Positions 31,963 through 34,728 of a stretch of DNA of 34,728 nucleotides are shown here, piece by piece. Origin of the DNA: Actinomycetota bacterium. GTDB taxonomy: Bacteria > Actinomycetota > Thermoleophilia > Gaiellales > F1-60-MAGs149. The DNA lies in NCBI GenBank assembly GCA_026392355.1, contig JAPLCF010000030.1, positions 586,259 to 620,986 on the forward strand, written 5' to 3'. How positions within the stretch are numbered: position 1 is the stretch's first letter; every line of letters begins with the position of its first letter. The notes under the pieces were generated by a model, which saw only the letters and a program-made list of their open reading frames with translations, did not search any database and was not told where the DNA came from. Position numbers and translations under genes: made by a program.

Positions 31963-32478
31963 ATGGGCGTTGTCAAGGGCTGGGAAGGCCGCTTCTACGA
32001 GGACTTTGAGATCGGCGACGTGTACCGCAGCCGCATGGGCCGCACGATCTCCGAGGTCGACAACACGTGGTTCACGAACCTGACGATGAACACGAACCAG
32101 TCGCACTTCAACGCGCCGTTCGCCGAGGCCTCGCCGTTCGGCAAGATTCTCGTCAACTCGGCGTTCACGATCGCGCTCGTCACGGGGCTCTCGGTGACGG
32201 ACGTCTCGGAGAACGCGATGGCGAACCTCGCGTGGGACGACATTAAGCTGCCCAACCCGGTCTTCGTCGGTGACACCCTGTGGTGCGAGTCCGAGGTCCT
32301 GGAGAAGCGTGAGTCCTCGAGCCGCCCGTACGTCGGCATCGTTGGCATCCGCTCGCGCGGCCTCAACCAGCGCAAGGAGGTCATCTGCGAGTTCCGCCGC
32401 AAGATGATGATCTACAAGCGCGAGGGCGCCAAGAGCCCCGAGGTCTTCCCGATCACGGACACGGACTGGACCGTCTGA
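31963..32478 (+). CDS. MaoC-like (hot-dog fold) hydratase/dehydratase
   Basis: This 171-residue protein starts at ATG 31963, with AGGAGG about eight bases upstream. It has the MaoC hydratase pattern: FYEDFEIGDVYRSRMGRTISE, the hydratase motif NTNQSHFNAPFA with the catalytic His, then SAFTIALVTGLSV and VGDTLWCESEVLEKRESSSR. It probably hydrates a C4-C5 unsaturated CoA-thioester such as mesaconyl-CoA; the exact substrate is unknown. The stop overlaps a TGATG start of the broken gene that follows. Confidence 0.88.
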   Translation: MGVVKGWEGRFYEDFEIGDVYRSRMGRTISEVDNTWFTNLTMNTNQSHFNAPFAEASPFGKILVNSAFTIALVTGLSVTDVSENAMANLAWDDIKLPNPVFVGDTLWCESEVLEKRESSSRPYVGIVGIRSRGLNQRKEVICEFRRKMMIYKREGAKSPEVFPITDTDWTV

Positions 32479-32713
32479 TGCACGACCGGGCACACCTCAA
32501 GCAGGCGCCGGGCGCGTACTTCGACGCCGCATCACGAACATCGTGGTGGACGAGGCCGAGGGGAAGGCGTCGACGGAGCAGTCGTGCCCGCACGTCAAGA
32601 CCGACGGTGAGCTCGACCACGTGATCACGTGCAACTTCTTCAGCTTCGATGAGGCTGGGAAGTTCAAGCGCGTGATCGTGTGGATCGACGGCGCCTCGCC
32701 GCTGAGGGACTGA
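32478..32713 (+). pseudogene. Decayed SnoaL/NTF2-like gene (two frames)
   Basis: The ATG at 32478 overlaps the MaoC stop and opens a short frame (MHDRAHLKQAPGAYFDA). Continuing in a second frame, about 62 residues to TGA 32711-32713 match the C-terminal half of SnoaL-like proteins (IVVDEAEGKAST, DGELDHVITCNFFSFDEAG, VIVWIDGASPL). The first part is far too short for the N-terminal half of the family. A deletion of most of the middle, with a frameshift near 32525, is the simplest reading. No complete SnoaL frame exists here. Confidence 0.75.
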
Positions 32714-32716
32714 TCC

Positions 32717-33577
32717 ATGTCCCTCCGCGCGCGACTCCAGAGCGGCGAGATCCTCGTCGCCCCCGGTGCGTATGACGCCCTCACGGCCCGCCTGCTCGAG
32801 CAGGCGGGCTTTGAGGCCGTCTACCGCGGTGGCTACGCAGCCTCGGCCGCGGCGTTCGCCCTGCCCGACCTCGGTATCACCACCCTGACCGACATGGTCG
32901 ATCACCTGCGTCGCATGACGAACGCGATCGACGTGCCGGTCATCGCCGACGCCGATACGGGCTACGGCGAGGTGCCGCAGGTGGTGCACACCGTCCACGA
33001 GCTCGAGGCCGCCGGTGCGGCCGCGATCCAGTTCGAGGACCAGGTGTTCCCCAAGCGCTGCGGGCACATGGAGGGCAAGAAAGTCATCCCCGCGGAGGAG
33101 ATGGTGATCAAGCTCCGCGCGGCACTCGATGCGCGCCGTAACCCCGAGACCGTGATCATCGCGCGCTCTGACGCCACGGCCGTGACCGGTCTGGACGACG
33201 CCATCGCGCGCTCGCGCATGTACGCCGATGCGGGCGCCGACGTGATCTTCATCGATGCGCCGACCAGCGAGGACGACCTGCGCAAGATCGCGGGCGGCGG
33301 CATCAACGCCGTGCTGATGGTGAATGTCTCCGAGTACGGCAAGACGCCGGACCTCGGCGCCCAGCGCTTCCAGGAGCTCGGCTTCGGGCTCGTGATCTAC
33401 CCCTCCTCCACGCTGTTTGCCGCGGCACAGTCGACGAAGGAGCTCGCCGCGCAGTTGAAGGCCGACGGCTCGACCGTTGCGTCGGTGCCGCGCATGATGC
33501 CGTTCGACGAGATCAACGACATCCTCGGCAAGGATCAGTGGGATTCCCTAGAAGACAACCTGCGAGGCACTACGTGA
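32717..33577 (+). CDS. Isocitrate lyase/PEP mutase family lyase
   Basis: This 286-residue protein has the ICL/PEP-mutase barrel: APGAYDALTARLLEQAGFEAVYRGGY, PVIADADTGYG (Asp ligands to Mg2+), QFEDQVFPKRCGHMEGKKV with the KRCGH catalytic motif, then VIIARSDA and GADVIFIDAP. The KRCGH loop is typical of C-C lyases such as methylisocitrate, dimethylmalate or oxaloacetate-type lyases. The protein probably cleaves a hydroxydiacid into pyruvate (or glyoxylate) and a carboxylic acid. The start is ATG 32717, just after the SnoaL remnant, and its stop overlaps the ADH start (GTGA). Confidence 0.9.
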   Translation: MSLRARLQSGEILVAPGAYDALTARLLEQAGFEAVYRGGYAASAAAFALPDLGITTLTDMVDHLRRMTNAIDVPVIADADTGYGEVPQVVHTVHELEAAGAAAIQFEDQVFPKRCGHMEGKKVIPAEEMVIKLRAALDARRNPETVIIARSDATAVTGLDDAIARSRMYADAGADVIFIDAPTSEDDLRKIAGGGINAVLMVNVSEYGKTPDLGAQRFQELGFGLVIYPSSTLFAAAQSTKELAAQLKADGSTVASVPRMMPFDEINDILGKDQWDSLEDNLRGTT

Positions 33578-34728
33578 GCACCGAGCGAATCAGCGTTCTG
33601 CACGTCCCGTCGATCGCGCTTGGCCCGGGTGCCGCGCTTGAGGCGGGCCACCATCTGAAGTTGCTGGGTGCGACGCGCGTCTTCCTCGTGACCGACGCCT
33701 TTCTGCTGCAGAGCGGCATGGTCGCCCCGATCGAGGCGGCGGTCCGCGCCGACGGTCTCGACGTCGTCACCTACGCCGTGCCGACCGGTGAGCCGACGGA
33801 GGACTCGATGCGCGAGGTCGCCGAGGCCTGCGTCGCCTCGGGTGCCGATGGCGTGCTTGGCGTGGGCGGCGGTTCCGCCCTTGACTCGGCCAAGGTCGCT
33901 GCGCTGATTGCCACGCACGGCGGCACGCTGCGCGACTGGATCAATGCGCCGCTTGGTGGCGCTCGCGTTCCGCCCGGACCGCTGATGCCGGTGGTGGCTG
34001 TGCCGACGACGTCCGGCACCGGCTCCGAGGTGACGGCCGTCGCCGTCCTCGACCTGCCGAGCGACAAGGTCAAGACCGGTATCGCCCACCCGTTCCTGCG
34101 CCCGAACGTGGCGCTCTGCGATCCCGAGCTGACACTCGGTCTGCCCGCCCCGATCACCGCTGCCTCTGGCATCGACGCCCTGCTGCACGCAGCCGAGGCC
34201 TACACGTCGATCTCGTATCTCAAGCGAGCAAAGCCCGAGCACGCCGGCGCACGCCCGAACTACCAGGGTGCCGCACCAATGGCGGATATTTGGGTGGCCG
34301 AGGCGATCTCGCTCGTCGGCAAGCACCTGCGTCGCGCCGTCGAAGACGGCTCTGACATTGAGGCACGCGAGGGCATGATGCTGGCCGCAACGGCTGCCGG
34401 CATCGGCTTCGGTAACGCGGGCGTACACATTCCCCATGCCTGCTCGTACCCGATCGCCGGCCTCAAGCACGCGTGGTCGCCGCCGGGCTATCCGGGCGAG
34501 GCGAAGTTCGTGCCGCACGGTCTGGCCTGTGCCATCACCGCGCCGGCTGCCTTCCGTGTGATCGCCGACGCCGTCCCGGAGCGCTCGCGCCGAGCCGCCG
34601 AGCTCTTGACGGGCCAGCCGGTCGCCGCCGACGACACGGATGCGCTATCGCGTGCAGTCGCCGAGCTGATGGCCGACGTCGGCTGCCCCACCACGATCAC
34701 CGAGGTGGGCTACACCGAGGCGGACATC
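33574..34728 (+). CDS. Iron-containing alcohol dehydrogenase, HOT-like (partial)
   Basis: The gene starts at GTG 33574, overlapping the lyase stop (GTGA), and runs off the window. The 385 codons present match the hydroxyacid-oxoacid transhydrogenase (ADHFE1) branch: GVGGGSALDSAKVAAL, VPTTSGTGSEVTAVAV, SGIDALLHAAEAYTS (metal-binding Asp/His), IGFGNAGVHIPHACSYPIAG and the characteristic LKHAWSPPGYPGEAKFVPHG. The related enzyme moves hydride from 4-hydroxybutyrate to 2-oxoglutarate. Here the substrate is uncertain; it may oxidise an alcohol or hydroxyacid of the same pathway. The C-terminal end is missing. Confidence 0.93.
   Translation, partial: MSTERISVLHVPSIALGPGAALEAGHHLKLLGATRVFLVTDAFLLQSGMVAPIEAAVRADGLDVVTYAVPTGEPTEDSMREVAEACVASGADGVLGVGGGSALDSAKVAALIATHGGTLRDWINAPLGGARVPPGPLMPVVAVPTTSGTGSEVTAVAVLDLPSDKVKTGIAHPFLRPNVALCDPELTLGLPAPITAASGIDALLHAAEAYTSISYLKRAKPEHAGARPNYQGAAPMADIWVAEAISLVGKHLRRAVEDGSDIEAREGMMLAATAAGIGFGNAGVHIPHACSYPIAGLKHAWSPPGYPGEAKFVPHGLACAITAPAAFRVIADAVPERSRRAAELLTGQPVAADDTDALSRAVAELMADVGCPTTITEVGYTEADI

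Noticed and set aside
30649-32493. Long minus-strand frame (614 codons) opposite the amidase and MaoC genes
   Set aside because: It is an antisense shadow with no recognisable domains; the plus-strand genes have clear motifs.

Overview
This 34.7 kb window is high-GC, gene-dense bacterial chromosome. The gene types (short class I IlvC, a LexA with actinobacterial/Bacillus-type CGAAC-N4-GTTCG boxes, FIST and DUF6159 proteins, many GTG starts, type-A RNase P RNA) suggest an actinobacterium, probably a deep-branching one of the Thermoleophilia kind. No 16S gene is present, so this placement is an inference.

Layout. (1) 1-1937: the end of ilvB, then ilvN and ilvC (branched-chain amino acid synthesis). 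(2) 1969-5728: a thioredoxin-like lipoprotein, a MarR-like regulator, a FIST sensor protein, a cyclophilin and a small P-loop kinase-like protein. (3) 5786-8993: rnpB with a terminator, a CrtA-like monooxygenase coupled to a carotenoid-type glycosyltransferase, and a convergent pair made of a hypothetical gene and a PlsY-like gene. (4) 9045-10621: a secreted thioredoxin-fold gene with an in-frame TGA at the first active-site cysteine position (UxxC), a small zinc-ribbon protein, lexA with two operator boxes, and tRNA-Leu(GAG) with a strong terminator. (5) 10681-18459: exported and membrane proteins, including two tandem paralogue pairs (a two-domain exported family and a beta-propeller family), methylglyoxal synthase and a Sel1/TPR-like protein. 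(6) 18549-22222: DUF1028, RidA and a copper amine oxidase, then a second Sel1-like gene. (7) 22264-23258: a REP-associated tyrosine transposase (RAYT) with three related long palindromes. (8) 23282-34728: a catabolic-looking island. A LeuC-like dehydratase and an Asp/Glu-racemase-fold protein run leftward. An SDR, an acyl-CoA dehydrogenase, an alpha/beta hydrolase, an aldo/keto reductase, a GAF protein, an acetamidase/formamidase, a MaoC hydratase, a decayed SnoaL gene, an isocitrate-lyase/PEP-mutase-family lyase and a HOT-like iron alcohol dehydrogenase run rightward. An OsmC gene broken by TAG and a carboxymuconolactone-decarboxylase-like gene lie between them on the minus strand.

The most noteworthy item is the putative selenoprotein at 9045-9467. 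The frame stays open for 88 codons past the TGA, the downstream protein matches the thioredoxin fold family, and a small hairpin follows the TGA at nearly the position expected of a bacterial SECIS. The catabolic island is the best candidate for an uncharacterised pathway. It combines CoA-ester and amide chemistry with lyase and dehydrogenase steps, and it lacks obvious partners such as LeuD. No CRISPR array, prophage or toxin-antitoxin pair was seen.
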